This document shows positions 44,323-54,681 of a stretch of DNA of 64,000 nucleotides, in pieces; the first letter of the stretch is position 1, and each line of letters begins with the position of its first letter. The stretch covers positions 1 through 64,000 of the forward strand of contig JACQYI010000036.1 of NCBI GenBank assembly GCA_016208305.1. Reading direction: 5' to 3'. The translations under genes were made by a program, and so were the position numbers. The DNA comes from Oscillatoriophycideae cyanobacterium NC_groundwater_1537_Pr4_S-0.65um_50_18 (GTDB taxonomy: Bacteria; Cyanobacteriota; Cyanobacteriia; Elainellales; Elainellaceae). Below the pieces are notes generated by a model. That model was given only the letters and a program-made list of their open reading frames with translations, ran no database searches and was not told where the DNA came from.

Positions 44323-45347
44323 GGTTGCCCCTCAGGAGGCGTTTCAGAGCGCAAGGCTGAGGCAAAACCCGTCAGCGACTCCTGCTGCAAATCCCAAAAG
44401 AGCTGAGTTTCGCCCTGCATCCTCAAATGGAGCTGTTGTCCCGACTGAATTTGGCCGACGATCGCACAAGTCAGTTCTCGCTGCTGAAACTTGGCCTGCA
44501 CGGCTGCCACCTGTTGAGGCCGGACGCTGAGGAGAAAGCCGTAGCTGGGAAAGCAGGTGAGCCAGCGTTCTAAGGGCATATCTGGACAGGGAATAGCATC
44601 CAAATCCAGCACGGCTCCACAGCCAGATGTTTCTAACAGCATCAGCAGCGTGCCTACGACACCTCCCATACTGATGTCTTTACCCGCATCGCATAAGCCT
44701 GCTTCTGCCAAATCTGGCAAGATTGCCAGATCTTGTCGCAGTTCGGCTGGGTCAGCTTCGGTTGCCGCATTCCAAAAAGGATGCTGGGGATGGGCTTTGC
44801 CCCGCAGATCGATCGCCATCAGTAAAGCATCTCCCACTCTGGCTCCAAAGCCGCTGATCAGCCGCTGTGCTCGACCCAGAATCGCCACTGATAGAGCATT
44901 GTAAGGGCTATGGCAGTTGGTATGCCCGCCCACGATCGGGACTTGGTAGGTCTGGGAAGCCGCTTGCATGCCCGCCAGTAAAGCCTGACTGTGGGAAAAA
45001 GACTGGCTCCAGAGAGTATCTACTATGGCGATCGGTCGGCCACCCATTGCATAAATATCGCTGACATTCACCATAACAGCACACCACCCTGCAAACCAGG
45101 GTTCTGTTTCCACTAGCATTGGCAGAATGCCCTCGGCGGCCAGCAGCAGATAGGTTTCACCATCCGGAATGGCGGCACAGTCATCTCCAATTTGAGTCAC
45201 AGCAGCCGTAGAGCTGGATGAAGCAGAGCTGAGAGCAGCGGCCAAGAGATGAGATAAGCCGCTCTCTTGCCGAGACACGACCTGAATATCTTGCTTCTGC
45301 AAAATACCTAAGGACTGCCGCAGGGTTGCCACAAGATGAGTTAACAC
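44319..45347 (-). CDS. AIR synthase-related protein (sll0787 family)
   Basis: The 342-residue protein resembles the PurM/ThiL/SelD ATP-binding fold: IGDDCAAIP near residue 53 and the GGHTNCHSPYNALSVAILG, DISMGGVVGTLLMLLE blocks. It has a GTG start that overlaps the GNAT stop codon. Members of this subfamily occur only in Nit1-type clusters and are presumed to phosphorylate or activate a small molecule. The substrate is unknown. Confidence 0.88.
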   Translation of the reverse strand: MLTHLVATLRQSLGILQKQDIQVVSRQESGLSHLLAAALSSASSSSTAAVTQIGDDCAAIPDGETYLLLAAEGILPMLVETEPWFAGWCAVMVNVSDIYAMGGRPIAIVDTLWSQSFSHSQALLAGMQAASQTYQVPIVGGHTNCHSPYNALSVAILGRAQRLISGFGARVGDALLMAIDLRGKAHPQHPFWNAATEADPAELRQDLAILPDLAEAGLCDAGKDISMGGVVGTLLMLLETSGCGAVLDLDAIPCPDMPLERWLTCFPSYGFLLSVRPQQVAAVQAKFQQRELTCAIVGQIQSGQQLHLRMQGETQLFWDLQQESLTGFASALRSETPPEGQP

Positions 45348-45931
45348 GCTTGTGCCTCAATGGGTTGTCCCGCTTGCCATTCATGCGACCAAATGGGCAG
45401 ACTGGGACGAGGCTCGGCATGGGGATGAAAGAAGGGCGGATAATGCTCCAGGTCAGCTTCCATCAGATGATGCAGTCGATCGCAGATCACTTTTTCTTGC
45501 AGCGATCGCCAATGCAAGCGCTGGAAAAACCGCACATTTTGCATTTGCACCGTTGCCAGAAACCGATCGCAACCCCAAGTATTTGCTGTCGTGACCGCTT
45601 TTTGAATCAGACCTTTGCCAATTTGCCAGCCTTTGCGATAGTCGGGATGGGTGCCCAACCTGCCGCCATACCAGAGTCCTGGCTCGATCTCGTAAATCCG
45701 CACCACTCCAACCACTGTTGGCTGCTCAGGCTTTGATAAAGGCTGCTGTGCATCATGCGGCAAGGGGGAGGTGACGGCAATAATGGGATAGGCGATCGCA
45801 TCCCAATCATCCACATCATTGCCCTGAAAAATCTGCTGCTCTTCAGCAAAGATGGCTTGGCGTAGGGCAAAATAGGCGGCAATTTCTGCTGGAGTGGCCG
45901 CAAGCTTGAATTGATAGGTGCGAGTGGACAT
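45341..45931 (-). CDS. MSMEG_0567/Sll0786 family N-acetyltransferase
   Basis: The 196-residue protein is a GNAT acetyltransferase with the acetyl-CoA-binding block RLGTHPDYRKGWQIGKGLIQKAV and a RFLATVQMQNVRFFQRLHW segment. The start is set at MSTRTYQF; a 30-codon upstream extension would overlap the radical SAM gene and is not supported. It is part of the Nit1 cluster. The amine substrate is not predictable. Confidence 0.87.
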   Translation of the reverse strand: MSTRTYQFKLAATPAEIAAYFALRQAIFAEEQQIFQGNDVDDWDAIAYPIIAVTSPLPHDAQQPLSKPEQPTVVGVVRIYEIEPGLWYGGRLGTHPDYRKGWQIGKGLIQKAVTTANTWGCDRFLATVQMQNVRFFQRLHWRSLQEKVICDRLHHLMEADLEHYPPFFHPHAEPRPSLPIWSHEWQAGQPIEAQAC

Positions 45932-45974
45932 GGAAGAAGACAGATAAGGGTTCAAAACTTCATGGCCGACCTGT

Positions 45975-47066
45975 TCAGGCGCTGGCTTTTTCAAACGTAG
46001 ACAGCGCAGAGCAAGCGCCACACTTGCCGCATCCTGCCTTCATGGCGGCAGAAGACAGTCCGGCTCGATTGAGTAAAGCACTCACCTGCTGATAAAGGCT
46101 ATACATAAATTCGCTGCTGGGCGCTGGCTGCTCAGCCAGGGGCGTCCCGCTAATGGGCACAAAAGGCACCACAAACGGGTAAACTCCCATCTGAATCAGG
46201 CGATCGCTCGCTTCTACCAGGGTTTCCAGGCTGTCTCCCAAACCTGCCAGCAGATAGGTGCTGACCTGTCCCCAACCAAATATCGGAACGGCGGCTGCAA
46301 ACGCCTGGAAGTAAAACTCCACGGGTACATCGGCTTTCCCCGGCATAATTCGCGCCCGAACCGCTGGATCTACTGCTTCCAAATGCATGCCCAGGCTGTC
46401 TACTCCAGCAGCCTTGAGGCGATCGAACCACACAAAATCATCAGGCGGTTCGCACTGCACCTGGATCGGCAAGTTCACCCGCTGCTTGACCGCACGCACG
46501 CACTCGGTGAGATAGGCGGCTCCTCGATCGTTCGTGTTGGGGGTACCCGTCGTCATGATCATATGCTTCACGCCATCTAGCCGCACAGCGGCCTCAGCCA
46601 CTTCAGCTAACTGGGCAGGCGACTTGCGAGCGATCGTCCGTCCTGCCTCTAAAGACTGGCCAATGGCACAGAACTGACAGGCGCTCTCGGTATCGGCATA
46701 GCGCATACAGGTCTGGAGTACCGTAGTCGCCAAAACATCCTGGCTATGCAGCAGCGCAATTTTCCGATAGGGAATGCCCTCTGCCGTCGTCAGGCTATAA
46801 AACTGCGGCTGCTGCGGAAAGCTAATGGGAGCGATCGCCTCTTCCTGCCGCAGTAAGGTCACTGCACCTGATTCTAGCTTTGCTGTATAGGGCGATTGGG
46901 CAGAGGCTCCCGTAAACACAGGCACCATCACCGTTGTTCCCTCAATCGTCACCGCTTTGTGATCCGATGGCCCAGCTCCGCCTTTGCGTCCTGCGGCTCC
47001 TACCTCTTGCTCAACCAGCTTAAGACCGTGGGATTGCAGTTCCGTAATCAGATGTTGTTTATCCAT
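45975..47066 (-). CDS. MSMEG_0568 family radical SAM protein
   Basis: The 363-residue protein has cysteines in CMRYADTESACQFCAIGQ, a C-x9-C-x2-C arrangement that departs from the usual CxxxCxxC but is the type seen in this Nit1-cluster family. A C-terminal set (CGKCGACSAL) could hold an auxiliary cluster. The TIM-barrel core includes TTGTPNTNDRG and CEPPDDFVWFD. It should carry out radical chemistry on a nitrogen compound, product unknown. It is third in the cluster in transcription order. Confidence 0.9.
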   Translation of the reverse strand: MDKQHLITELQSHGLKLVEQEVGAAGRKGGAGPSDHKAVTIEGTTVMVPVFTGASAQSPYTAKLESGAVTLLRQEEAIAPISFPQQPQFYSLTTAEGIPYRKIALLHSQDVLATTVLQTCMRYADTESACQFCAIGQSLEAGRTIARKSPAQLAEVAEAAVRLDGVKHMIMTTGTPNTNDRGAAYLTECVRAVKQRVNLPIQVQCEPPDDFVWFDRLKAAGVDSLGMHLEAVDPAVRARIMPGKADVPVEFYFQAFAAAVPIFGWGQVSTYLLAGLGDSLETLVEASDRLIQMGVYPFVVPFVPISGTPLAEQPAPSSEFMYSLYQQVSALLNRAGLSSAAMKAGCGKCGACSALSTFEKASA

Positions 47067-47171
47067 TGCAGAGAAAATAGAGAGTAAGACAAAAGGCCGG
47101 CCAAAGGATCTGGGATTTTAGATTCAACCCAAAACCCTGAGGCCGCTAGACAAAGAGGGTTAGGTACGCCC

Positions 47172-48185
47172 TTAAGGGTTGAGCGTTAGATAGGTCGGCT
47201 CGATCGGCGTTGATAAACCTGCGTTCTGAGTATCAAAGACAGGCGCTGACGACTCGGTACCCCTCGTCACTGACCACGACGCAGCATTGACCTGAAGCTG
47301 CAACAGGTCGGGGCGAGAATAATGCCCCACGCTGTCCATCATCCGCTTGCGCTTGGTAATCAGAGAAAAATCCAGGTCAGCGATCGCCATGCCTTCGCCT
47401 TCCGTGATCGGCGGACAAAGCGGCACCCCTTCAGGACTAATGATGGCCGTATGGCAACCGCCACTCAGCACCCGCTGTAGCTTCTCATCGGTTGTGATCT
47501 GGGCAATTTGATCTGGCGTCAGCCAACCTGTCGCGTTGACCACAAAACAGCCTGCTTCTAGCGCATGGTGCCGAATCGTCACTTCCATTTGGTCGGCAAA
47601 AATCTGCCCTACCATTGAGCCAGGAAACTGAGCGCAATGAATTTGCTCATGCTGCGCCATTAGGGCAAATCGCGCCAAAGGATTGTAATGCTCCCAGCAA
47701 GCCAGAGCGCCCAACTTGCCTACCGCAGTCTCTACCACCTTCAAGCCTGCACCATCGCCCTGCCCCCATACCATGCGCTCATGATAGGTTGGCGTAATTT
47801 TGCGGCGCTTTAGCAGCAGTGAGCCGTCGGCATCAAACACAAGCTGGGTGTTATAGATAGAGCCGTTGTCTCGCTCATTCACACCCAAAACCACGACAAT
47901 CTGGTAAGAGCGCGCCGCGCGGCTAACGGCATCAGTGACAGCGCTGGGCACCTCAACGGCTTCTTCATACAGCCGCATATGTTCCTTGCCCATCAGCACA
48001 GGGGGCTGAATAAACGAAAAATAGGGGTAGTAGGGCACAAAGGTTTCAGGAAAAACCACGAGCTGCGCCCCTGCCTGAGCTGCTTTGGCGATCGCCTCCA
48101 GCACCTTATCCGTTGTGCCTTCACGACTAAACAACACAGGGCTAATCTGCACGGCTGCCGCTCGGACTATCTGTGAATCGCTCAT
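47172..48185 (-). CDS. Nit1-type nitrilase (Sll0784 family)
   Basis: The 337-residue enzyme belongs to the carbon-nitrogen hydrolase superfamily. The catalytic triad is visible as E in [12 protein letters not shown] in [20 protein letters not shown] and C in [11 protein letters not shown]. It converts a nitrile to an acid with release of ammonia. I chose the start [10 protein letters not shown] because AAGGAG lies upstream; an ATG seven codons earlier lacks support. Nit1 clusters have been linked to growth on cyanide in other bacteria. Confidence 0.93.
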   Translation of the reverse strand: MSDSQIVRAAAVQISPVLFSREGTTDKVLEAIAKAAQAGAQLVVFPETFVPYYPYFSFIQPPVLMGKEHMRLYEEAVEVPSAVTDAVSRAARSYQIVVVLGVNERDNGSIYNTQLVFDADGSLLLKRRKITPTYHERMVWGQGDGAGLKVVETAVGKLGALACWEHYNPLARFALMAQHEQIHCAQFPGSMVGQIFADQMEVTIRHHALEAGCFVVNATGWLTPDQIAQITTDEKLQRVLSGGCHTAIISPEGVPLCPPITEGEGMAIADLDFSLITKRKRMMDSVGHYSRPDLLQLQVNAASWSVTRGTESSAPVFDTQNAGLSTPIEPTYLTLNP

Positions 48186-48293
48186 GAGGCTTCTCCTTAA
48201 CAACATAAGAGCGAGAGGGATGCCGTCATTGGGGTTAAAAGCTCAAAAAGTCCAAAAAGTTCCTTTTGCTTCTACCCCAAGGACAAATGAATG

Positions 48294-48334
48294 GAGATTT
48301 TGGATTCTAGATGGAGTCCAAAATCCAAAATCTC
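48294..48334. repeat. Heptamer hairpin between the nitrilase and Sll0783-like genes
   Basis: GAGATTTTGGA (48294-48304) and TCCAAAATCTC (48324-48334) form an 11-bp stem. The unit matches the rbcL-rbcX hairpin. It separates the first gene of the Nit1 cluster from the rest and may lower downstream expression. Confidence 0.75.
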
Positions 48335-48343
48335 AGCTTTTGC

Positions 48344-48826
48344 CTACAGCGTCCAGGTGTCGAGAATAAATGCGCCGTCCTTACGATGCATCAGAACAAG
48401 ATCCAGCACATCCAGAGGGCTGATAGGACGAATCCCCTCAATCAGTGAAGGCTCACCATGACCATACAGCGCCTGTAGCGCAAACCGACAGGCATAAACC
48501 TTGCCACCTTCAGAGATAAATTTGCTGATTTGATTATTGAAATTCTGGTGCCCTGGGAAAGCTTCATCCCCTAGCTTGGGAAAGCCTCGCTGTACGCCCA
48601 GCGTTACGCCCGGCCCATACAGCAGGATCGATGTTTCAAATCCTTTCCGCAGGAGTCGAGTCGCTTGCAGCAGGTTCACAAAACCGATCGATCCTTCAAA
48701 GGCAACCGTGTGAAACGTGACCAAGGCTTTTTCACCTGGATCAGCCTTCACATCAGGAAAAACTTTCTCTTCATAATCAACCAGAAAATCACCAGCTTTG
48801 TGAGCGGGATGAGTTACTTCAGGCAT
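48344..48826 (-). CDS. MSMEG_0572/Sll0783 family nitrogen starvation response protein
   Basis: The 160-residue protein matches the Sll0783 family, required for polyhydroxybutyrate accumulation under nitrogen starvation in Synechocystis. Family features are [48 protein letters not shown] and [12 protein letters not shown], a DsrE-like fold with a conserved cysteine. It is the first gene of the Nit1 cluster. A possible NtcA site lies about 190 bp upstream. Confidence 0.93.
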   Translation of the reverse strand: MPEVTHPAHKAGDFLVDYEEKVFPDVKADPGEKALVTFHTVAFEGSIGFVNLLQATRLLRKGFETSILLYGPGVTLGVQRGFPKLGDEAFPGHQNFNNQISKFISEGGKVYACRFALQALYGHGEPSLIEGIRPISPLDVLDLVLMHRKDGAFILDTWTL

Positions 48827-48984
48827 GATGATATTCCTCAGAACGAATGTTGAATCAAAATCTACTTAAATCTAATCCGATCGTCAGGACGATCAGCGCC
48901 CTTCGCTGCACCTTGCACGCTTTACACAAACAAGAGCAAAGATAAGAGCGCTAGAGGCTTCAGGACTTTGACTTGACTATGTGC

Positions 48985-49026
48985 AGCGTAGAAGCATCAG
49001 ATAGGGCTGCTTGTGTAGTTCGCTAC
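48985..49026 (-). promoter_or_regulatory. Putative NtcA-type promoter of the Nit1 cluster
   Basis: On the minus strand GTA-N8-CAC (49026-49013) is one base from GTA-N8-TAC. After 22 bp it is followed by TACGCT (48990-48985), which fits TAN3T. The class II spacing and the nitrogen-starvation nature of the cluster support the call; the mismatch weakens it. Confidence 0.4.
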
Positions 49027-49222
49027 AGAAGCTGGAAGTCTGGTTGTATGGACAGGCGCGATCGCCAACCCTCTCCCGAACATCCCCCATTAGCCTAAGC
49101 TACCTGTTTAAAAGAACAGGTGATCTCGATCGGAGCGCTGCTGATTTTATCGATGAAATTTATTTTGGGAGGTGCGCTAAGCAAGGCTCTGAGCCAATAA
49201 ATCTAAATTTGTTGGCATAAAA

Positions 49223-49258
49223 AACTTGAGCGATCTCAATTGAGATCGCTCAAGTTTA
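49223..49258 (-). terminator. Perfect palindrome after ftsH
   Basis: AAACTTGAGCGATCTCAA and its exact complement make a 36-bp perfect palindrome without spacer, 23 bp after the ftsH stop codon. It contains GCGATC repeats and probably terminates ftsH. Confidence 0.75.
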
Positions 49259-49280
49259 GCTGGGTCAATCTTCGAGTAAT

Positions 49281-51215
49281 TTAAGACACTTTTGCTGCCA
49301 TCAACTGCTTCTCAGGCAGAGTCGTATGCTGCCCCACGATTTGACGGAACTGCTCACCCTCGATCGTTTCTTGCTCTAGCAACATATCAACGAGTTGATC
49401 CATCAATTCACGGTTCTCGCGAATGATCCGCCGCGACTCAGCATAACAGCGAACAGCGATCGTTCTAACCTGTTGATCAATTTGAGTCGCAACCTCTTCA
49501 GAATATTCAACCCGCGACATCCAGTCTCGCCCTAAAAAGACTTCGCTATTGCCGCTCTCCAGAGCAAAAGGCCCCAGATCAGACATGCCATAGCGTGTCA
49601 CCATTTCGCGTGCCAGGTTTGCCACTACCTGAATGTCGTTGCTGGCTCCTACCGTAATTTCAGCATCGCCAAACACCTCTTCCTCAGCCGCTCGTCCCCC
49701 CAAGGCGATCGTGATTCGATCGAGTAACCAAGACCGGGTATAAAGCCCGCTATCAATCATCTCTTCATTGAAAGACTGCTGAGCAAAACCGCCAATGCCG
49801 CCCGATCGCGGAATAATCGTTACCTTGTTCAGCGGATCAGAGTTTTTCAGCAAGGTCATCAGCAGCGCATGACCCACCTCGTGGTAGGCGATCAACCGTT
49901 TTTTCTTGCTGTCGAGGAGCGGAGTCAGAGTCATTCCCGTCGTGACGCGATCGATCGCATCATCAATTTCCAGCGGCGTTACAGCCTCTTTGCGGCGGCG
50001 TGCCGTTAAAATGGCCGCCTCATTTAGCATATTGGCCAGCTCAGCCCCCGAAAACCCAGGCGTGCGTCGAGCAATCGTTTCTAGCGACACACTGGCATCT
50101 AGCTTCTTGTTGCGGGCATGAACTTCCAAAATGCCCAAACGCCCCTTGTAGCTGGGCAAATCGACCTGCACCTGGCGATCGAATCGACCCGGACGCAGCA
50201 ACGCCGAATCTAGAACATCAGGACGGTTGGTTGCTGCGATGATGATAATGCCCGCATTGCCCTCAAACCCGTCCATTTCGGTCAGAAGTTGGTTCAGCGT
50301 TTGCTCACGTTCATCATTGCCGCCGCCGATACCGGTGCCTCGCTGCCGCCCAACGGCATCAATTTCATCGATAAAAATAATGCAAGGCGCATTCTCTTTT
50401 GCCTTTTTGAACAGGTCGCGCACCCGTGAGGCACCCACACCCACAAACATCTCGACAAACTCGGAGCCTGAGATACTGAAGAAAGGAACACCCGCCTCTC
50501 CAGCGATCGCCTTGGCGAGCAAAGTTTTTCCTGTTCCTGGCGGGCCAACTAGCAGCACACCTTTAGGAATCTTTGCCCCTACCGCCGTAAATCGCTCCGG
50601 CTTCTTCAGGAAAGTTACAACCTCTTGGAGTTCTTCCTTCGCTTCCTCAATGCCGGCCACATCATCAAACAACACGCCTGTCTTGGCTTCCATTTGAAAG
50701 CGGGCTTTGGATTTGCCAAAGCTCATGGCTTGACCCGAAGAGTTTGTAGTGCGCCGCAAGAACATTAGCAGCACCATCAGCAGCACAAATGCCAGCAAGC
50801 CATGTGTGATCAGCCAGGCCACTGTGCCACCGTCTGTTGAAGGCTGCACTTCCAAATCCACGTTGTTTTTGCGGGCAGCATCAATCAATTCAGGGTTGCT
50901 GTCACCAAACAAGACAACCTCTTGAGGCGCGCTATCCTTAGGCTGATTCTTGAGCCGCACCTCTGCAACCCCACGCACAGGATCGATCTCGACCCGTGCC
51001 ACTTCCCCGGCTTGAATTTTTTGCACTAGAGCACTGTAGGTCAGCCCGCTACTTTCACGGGGCGAACCTTGCGCCATGCTGGGTGGAGTCGCTAGCGTGG
51101 TCTGGAGCATGAGCCAGACTGCTGTCACCGTTCCAGTTACCAGGGAACTTTTCAGAGGATGCTTTCCTCTCCTCTCAAGCTTACCCATCAAAACTTTGCC
51201 CTCAGCCTGCTTCAT
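49281..51215 (-). CDS. ftsH: ATP-dependent zinc metalloprotease FtsH
   Basis: The 644-residue membrane protease has two N-terminal membrane segments (about 27-47 and 135-155), an AAA+ domain with Walker [10 protein letters not shown], Walker [13 protein letters not shown] and second-region-of-homology [21 protein letters not shown], and the zinc motif HEVGHAL. Cyanobacterial FtsH hexamers remove damaged photosystem II D1 and regulate other membrane proteins. Which of the four paralogues this is cannot be told from the sequence alone. A second ATG nine codons in is an alternative start. Confidence 0.97.
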   Translation of the reverse strand: MKQAEGKVLMGKLERRGKHPLKSSLVTGTVTAVWLMLQTTLATPPSMAQGSPRESSGLTYSALVQKIQAGEVARVEIDPVRGVAEVRLKNQPKDSAPQEVVLFGDSNPELIDAARKNNVDLEVQPSTDGGTVAWLITHGLLAFVLLMVLLMFLRRTTNSSGQAMSFGKSKARFQMEAKTGVLFDDVAGIEEAKEELQEVVTFLKKPERFTAVGAKIPKGVLLVGPPGTGKTLLAKAIAGEAGVPFFSISGSEFVEMFVGVGASRVRDLFKKAKENAPCIIFIDEIDAVGRQRGTGIGGGNDEREQTLNQLLTEMDGFEGNAGIIIIAATNRPDVLDSALLRPGRFDRQVQVDLPSYKGRLGILEVHARNKKLDASVSLETIARRTPGFSGAELANMLNEAAILTARRRKEAVTPLEIDDAIDRVTTGMTLTPLLDSKKKRLIAYHEVGHALLMTLLKNSDPLNKVTIIPRSGGIGGFAQQSFNEEMIDSGLYTRSWLLDRITIALGGRAAEEEVFGDAEITVGASNDIQVVANLAREMVTRYGMSDLGPFALESGNSEVFLGRDWMSRVEYSEEVATQIDQQVRTIAVRCYAESRRIIRENRELMDQLVDMLLEQETIEGEQFRQIVGQHTTLPEKQLMAAKVS

Positions 51216-51519
51216 ATTCTCTCTGTCGCCTTTTGCAATCCGCTACAGCTCGGCGCGGTGTCTCCAGCCAAATTAGTTCACGTTGTTAATCTAGCTTGGC
51301 GAGACAACGGCTCTAGAACTAGTGTAACTCTACACACCTTAAGTGACAGGGCTAAAAAGGTCACAGCCTAAAAGCGATCGCCCCAAAGCAAAAATTCTTA
51401 GGGCAAAAAGCGACTATCTAAAACTTGCTCTAGAGAATAAGGGCATTTTGAAGGAAGGGTGTCGTAACTCAGATGAGTCTCTCTCACGGCTCAATCCAAG
51501 CCATACTCAAAGACTAGGG
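51216..51519. other. Intergenic region upstream of ftsH
   Basis: It holds the ftsH promoter. I see no gene, RNA or notable repeat before the terminator at its right edge. Confidence 0.5.
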
Positions 51520-51547
51520 CAAAAAAAGGGCGGGCAAGGCCCACCCT
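51520..51547 (-). terminator. Terminator downstream of crtR
   Basis: AGGGTGGGC and GCCCGCCCT on the minus strand form a stem with one mismatch and a short loop, followed by seven T residues. Confidence 0.8.
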
Positions 51548-51682
51548 CATCACAGTCTTTAACAGTAAAGTCTTCAGCGATCGCTAAAAATTCCAAAATA
51601 AATAAACTTGAAAAATTCCTTTGAAAAAACAGGCTACATCTGCTTTTTCAAAAAAACTTGAGCTTGATTAAATCCGCGATCG

Positions 51683-52630
51683 CTAGGAGCATTCTGAACG
51701 ATCGATCTCTGGAATTTTGACCTCCTCCGCTTTGTGATCGGGCTGAGGAGCATGATGGCTATGAAAGCGAATGCCCAGAAAAATATCGTAAACAAAGCTC
51801 CAGAAAGCCCTGCCCCGGAACACGCCCAACGACTGGTGACAGCCTTTAGCATCCAGTAAGGGACGCGTTGCCTCATAAGCGGGCTGGTATCTGTACCAAG
51901 GAATTGAAGGCCAAAGATGATGGATGAGGTGATAATTCTGCCCCATAATCAGCACATTCAACACGGGGTTAGGATAAACGCGAGCATTTTTCCAGCGATC
52001 GCGCTCTTGAAAGGGGCGATGCGGCAAATAGTCAAAAAATAGACCGAGCGCTAAACCCACAACCAGAGCTGGAGAAAACCAGTAGTTAAACAAAAAATCT
52101 AAAAAATCGTAGTGAATTGCTAGAAAAACAATGGTTGCAAAGATCGCACGACTGAGAAACCATTCCAGCAGCTCAAACTTCCGCCATAACTTTCGCTTAA
52201 AGAAAAACACCTCGTGATAAAAAAACCGGGGCGCAATCAGCCAGAGTGGCCCATAGGTTGAAACAAAGTGATCTGGATCATTGTCAGGATCATTGACGTT
52301 GGCATGATGCTGCATGTGTACCCGTGTAAACACAGGATACGCAAAGCCGAGCATCAACGCGCTGCCATGCCCTAAAACAGCATTCATTATGCGATTACGA
52401 TGCGCCACATTATGCGAAGCATCGTGAATGACAGTTCCCACGATATGCAAAGCGATCGTGTTACTGAAAAAACAGAACCATCCCGGTAAATTCCACAGCC
52501 AGTATCCCACCGTTGATGCAATCGCCATTGCAACTGCCGCCAAGAACATCAGCAGGGTTGGGTTTAGGCTACCTGGCGGACCTAAGAATTCTCTCGGCAC
52601 AGTCAGGGGCTTTGTTGCCTCCGACACCAT
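51683..52630 (-). CDS. crtR: Beta-carotene hydroxylase (fatty acid desaturase fold)
   Basis: The 315-residue membrane protein has the histidine boxes HDASHNVAH (69-77), HMQHH and HLIHHLWP that bind a di-iron centre, with about four membrane helices. The VPREFLGPPGSLNPT start and the YRYQPAYEATRP segment match CrtR, which adds hydroxyl groups to beta-carotene to form zeaxanthin and is required for myxoxanthophyll. Other desaturase-like enzymes are less likely given this length and start. It is transcribed alone. Confidence 0.93.
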   Translation of the reverse strand: MVSEATKPLTVPREFLGPPGSLNPTLLMFLAAVAMAIASTVGYWLWNLPGWFCFFSNTIALHIVGTVIHDASHNVAHRNRIMNAVLGHGSALMLGFAYPVFTRVHMQHHANVNDPDNDPDHFVSTYGPLWLIAPRFFYHEVFFFKRKLWRKFELLEWFLSRAIFATIVFLAIHYDFLDFLFNYWFSPALVVGLALGLFFDYLPHRPFQERDRWKNARVYPNPVLNVLIMGQNYHLIHHLWPSIPWYRYQPAYEATRPLLDAKGCHQSLGVFRGRAFWSFVYDIFLGIRFHSHHAPQPDHKAEEVKIPEIDRSECS

Positions 52631-53302
52631 GATATTTCCACTCCTTTACGCAGTCACCCTTGTGCAGTATAAGGTACAGAGCTTCAAGAATAAAGTTTTG
52701 TGAAATAAGCTCATTTAATCAAACAAATAGCTTGTCCCACAGAATCTCTAATAGATAAGCAAAACTAGGGCTTGGCTTACGACCGTAGCTCACCTCTCAA
52801 AACAAATTTCATCGCCCGGTAAAGTATTGCCAAATTTGCTTACCCGAAAAAAAAGCTTTTAGCCAGCTTTTGAAAATTCATCTCGCCTTAATCAATATCT
52901 CTTCACATTCTCTGGGAAATTCATGAACTCTGCAGAGGTTTTCCGCAATACTACTGAAGCGAGCTGAGGTTGCCCTTGGAAAACGAATTATCCGCGCAAC
53001 TCGCCTGTCTGTAAGGCGATCGTCTTTAGGGAAGCATCGAAACCACAACAAATAACCCGTCAGCAGCGTCAGCGTTTTCAGTACTTTCAACCTAACATTT
53101 TCTATTCAGACACCTTATTAAGTGACATATAGAAAGAGTTAGCGCCAAATAAAACGCCTGACACTTTGGGTTGTAAGCTCCTGAATCATCACTACCTGAA
53201 TCATAAATACCCAGAGCCATGAGCATCTTAAATCATGAGGTCTGAGGTCAAAACACCGCAAGCAAAAGCCCCCATTGGGATGTAGATACTGTGAGGACAA
53301 TC
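52631..53302. other. Intergenic region between crtR and the TPR gene
   Basis: About 670 bp. I see no convincing gene; a 70-codon minus frame (52878-53090) is arginine-rich and without family. No RNA or repeat stands out. Confidence 0.5.
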
Positions 53303-54106
53303 ATGAATACCCGCTCTTTCATTGATCCCAGCAAAAGAACCAGCCGCATCAACAGCTCTACTACAAGATCTCAGACTACAAGATCTCAACACTCTAGTAG
53401 CCACCAGCCCCAAAAACGGTGGCAGCCTAAGCCCAAAAAGGTGACTAATTCGCGGGTTGCGGGTTCTCAGTTTGGCCCGAATGAGCATGACATTCTCATT
53501 CGGCAGCAAGCGCTGTCTCTGGCTCAGCAAGGAAGCATGGCCGAAGCCGTTGCCTTGTTTAGCGAATTGTTGATCCGCAATCCCCAGAGCGCCATTGACT
53601 ATAGCAACCGAGGATTGATTTACGCTCAAAGCGGTTTGTTTGAAGAAGCGATCGCGGACTACAATCGCGCCATTGAGCTAAATCCTCGTTTAGATAGCGC
53701 CTACAATAATCGGGCTAACTACTATGCAGCTCAAGGGCAATACTTAGAGGCCATTCTGGACTATGACGTTGCGTTAGATCTTAACCCTGCAAACGTGCGT
53801 GCCTGGATCAACCAGGGCATTACCTTTCGGGATCTAGAAATGTACGATCGCGCCCTCGAAAGCTTTGAGCTAGCCCTTTGCCTGGGTCGTTTGGAAGGCC
53901 ATATCTTCGCGGAACGGGGACGAACCTATCACCTGCGGGGAGACTGGAATTGCGCGATCGCTGACTACCAACGCTCCCTTGATAAGCTCTCCCAGTCTGC
54001 AAATTCCTCTCAGGGTTCCGCTGTACGGCTCTGTCTTCAAGTTGAAGGCTGGACAAACGAATTGCTCAGTTCAGCATTTGAAAAGGATGATGCATGGAAG
54101 GTCTAA
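53303..54106 (+). CDS. Tetratricopeptide repeat protein
   Basis: The 267-residue protein has a basic, low-complexity N-terminal ~55 residues (SKRTSRINSSTTRSQTTRSQHSS), then four TPR units: AIDYSNRGLIYAQSGLFEEAIADYNRAIEL, then SAYNNRANYYAAQGQYLEAILDYDVALDL, VRAWINQGITFRDLEMYDRALESFELAL and IFAERGRTYHLRGDWNCAIADYQRSL. TPRs mediate protein-protein contacts; the partner is not known. No signal peptide. I chose the ATG over an in-frame GTG four codons earlier. Confidence 0.88.
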   Translation: MNTRSFIDPSKRTSRINSSTTRSQTTRSQHSSSHQPQKRWQPKPKKVTNSRVAGSQFGPNEHDILIRQQALSLAQQGSMAEAVALFSELLIRNPQSAIDYSNRGLIYAQSGLFEEAIADYNRAIELNPRLDSAYNNRANYYAAQGQYLEAILDYDVALDLNPANVRAWINQGITFRDLEMYDRALESFELALCLGRLEGHIFAERGRTYHLRGDWNCAIADYQRSLDKLSQSANSSQGSAVRLCLQVEGWTNELLSSAFEKDDAWKV

Positions 54107-54171
54107 TCTCAAAAAGGCTCAGGGCTAATGATATGTCAGCCTTGAGCCTTATGAAATTAGATCTAACTGAA

Positions 54172-54387
54172 TTAGTCGATTGAGATAGACTGAGGCCCTT
54201 TTTTACCGTTCGTTGCTCCCGTCGTAGCGGACGAATAAGATCTAGAACCAGACTGCTGATCAAGCCAACTCTTCACGGGATCTTCAGCCAGGTTTAAACG
54301 TAAAAGCCCAGAAACAAAGCCACCTAAGAACGCTACAGGGTGCCCCATTAATTCTTTAAACACGGGTGACAGCTCATCCACAAACAT
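54172..54387 (-). CDS. Small conserved cyanobacterial hypothetical protein
   Basis: The 71-residue protein contains FLGGFVSGLLRLNLAEDPVKSWLDQQ, a block I recognise as conserved across cyanobacteria in proteins of unknown role. A weak membrane-associated helix is possible at VAFLGGFVSGLL. The Ser/Gly-rich tail is likely disordered. It converges on the TPR gene. Confidence 0.78.
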   Translation of the reverse strand: MFVDELSPVFKELMGHPVAFLGGFVSGLLRLNLAEDPVKSWLDQQSGSRSYSSATTGATNGKKGPQSISID

Positions 54388-54681
54388 TCTGAAGCTCCTC
54401 GTTATACGTAGTTTGACAGGTGTGTAGTTTAATAGGCGATCGCCTTGATCCTAACGCGAACTTGCCTGAATGTTCAGCACACAGCACGAGTCCTTAAAGC
54501 CGCAACTAGACCCAGAGAGAGCAGCACAGTACCCCTCTCTCCAGGTCTAACCTGTATGGCACTACGTAGTTAGGGTGGGACAAGTTATCTTTCAAAAGCC
54601 ACACGACTCTCAAAAAATAACTCGTCTGGATCTAAGCGCATAGCGTTATGCAAGCGCCTGTCACCTTTAGCAAAGCTGACG

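Noticed and set aside
52878-53090. Minus-strand open frame of 70 codons
   Set aside because: Arginine-rich with no recognisable features; probably chance.
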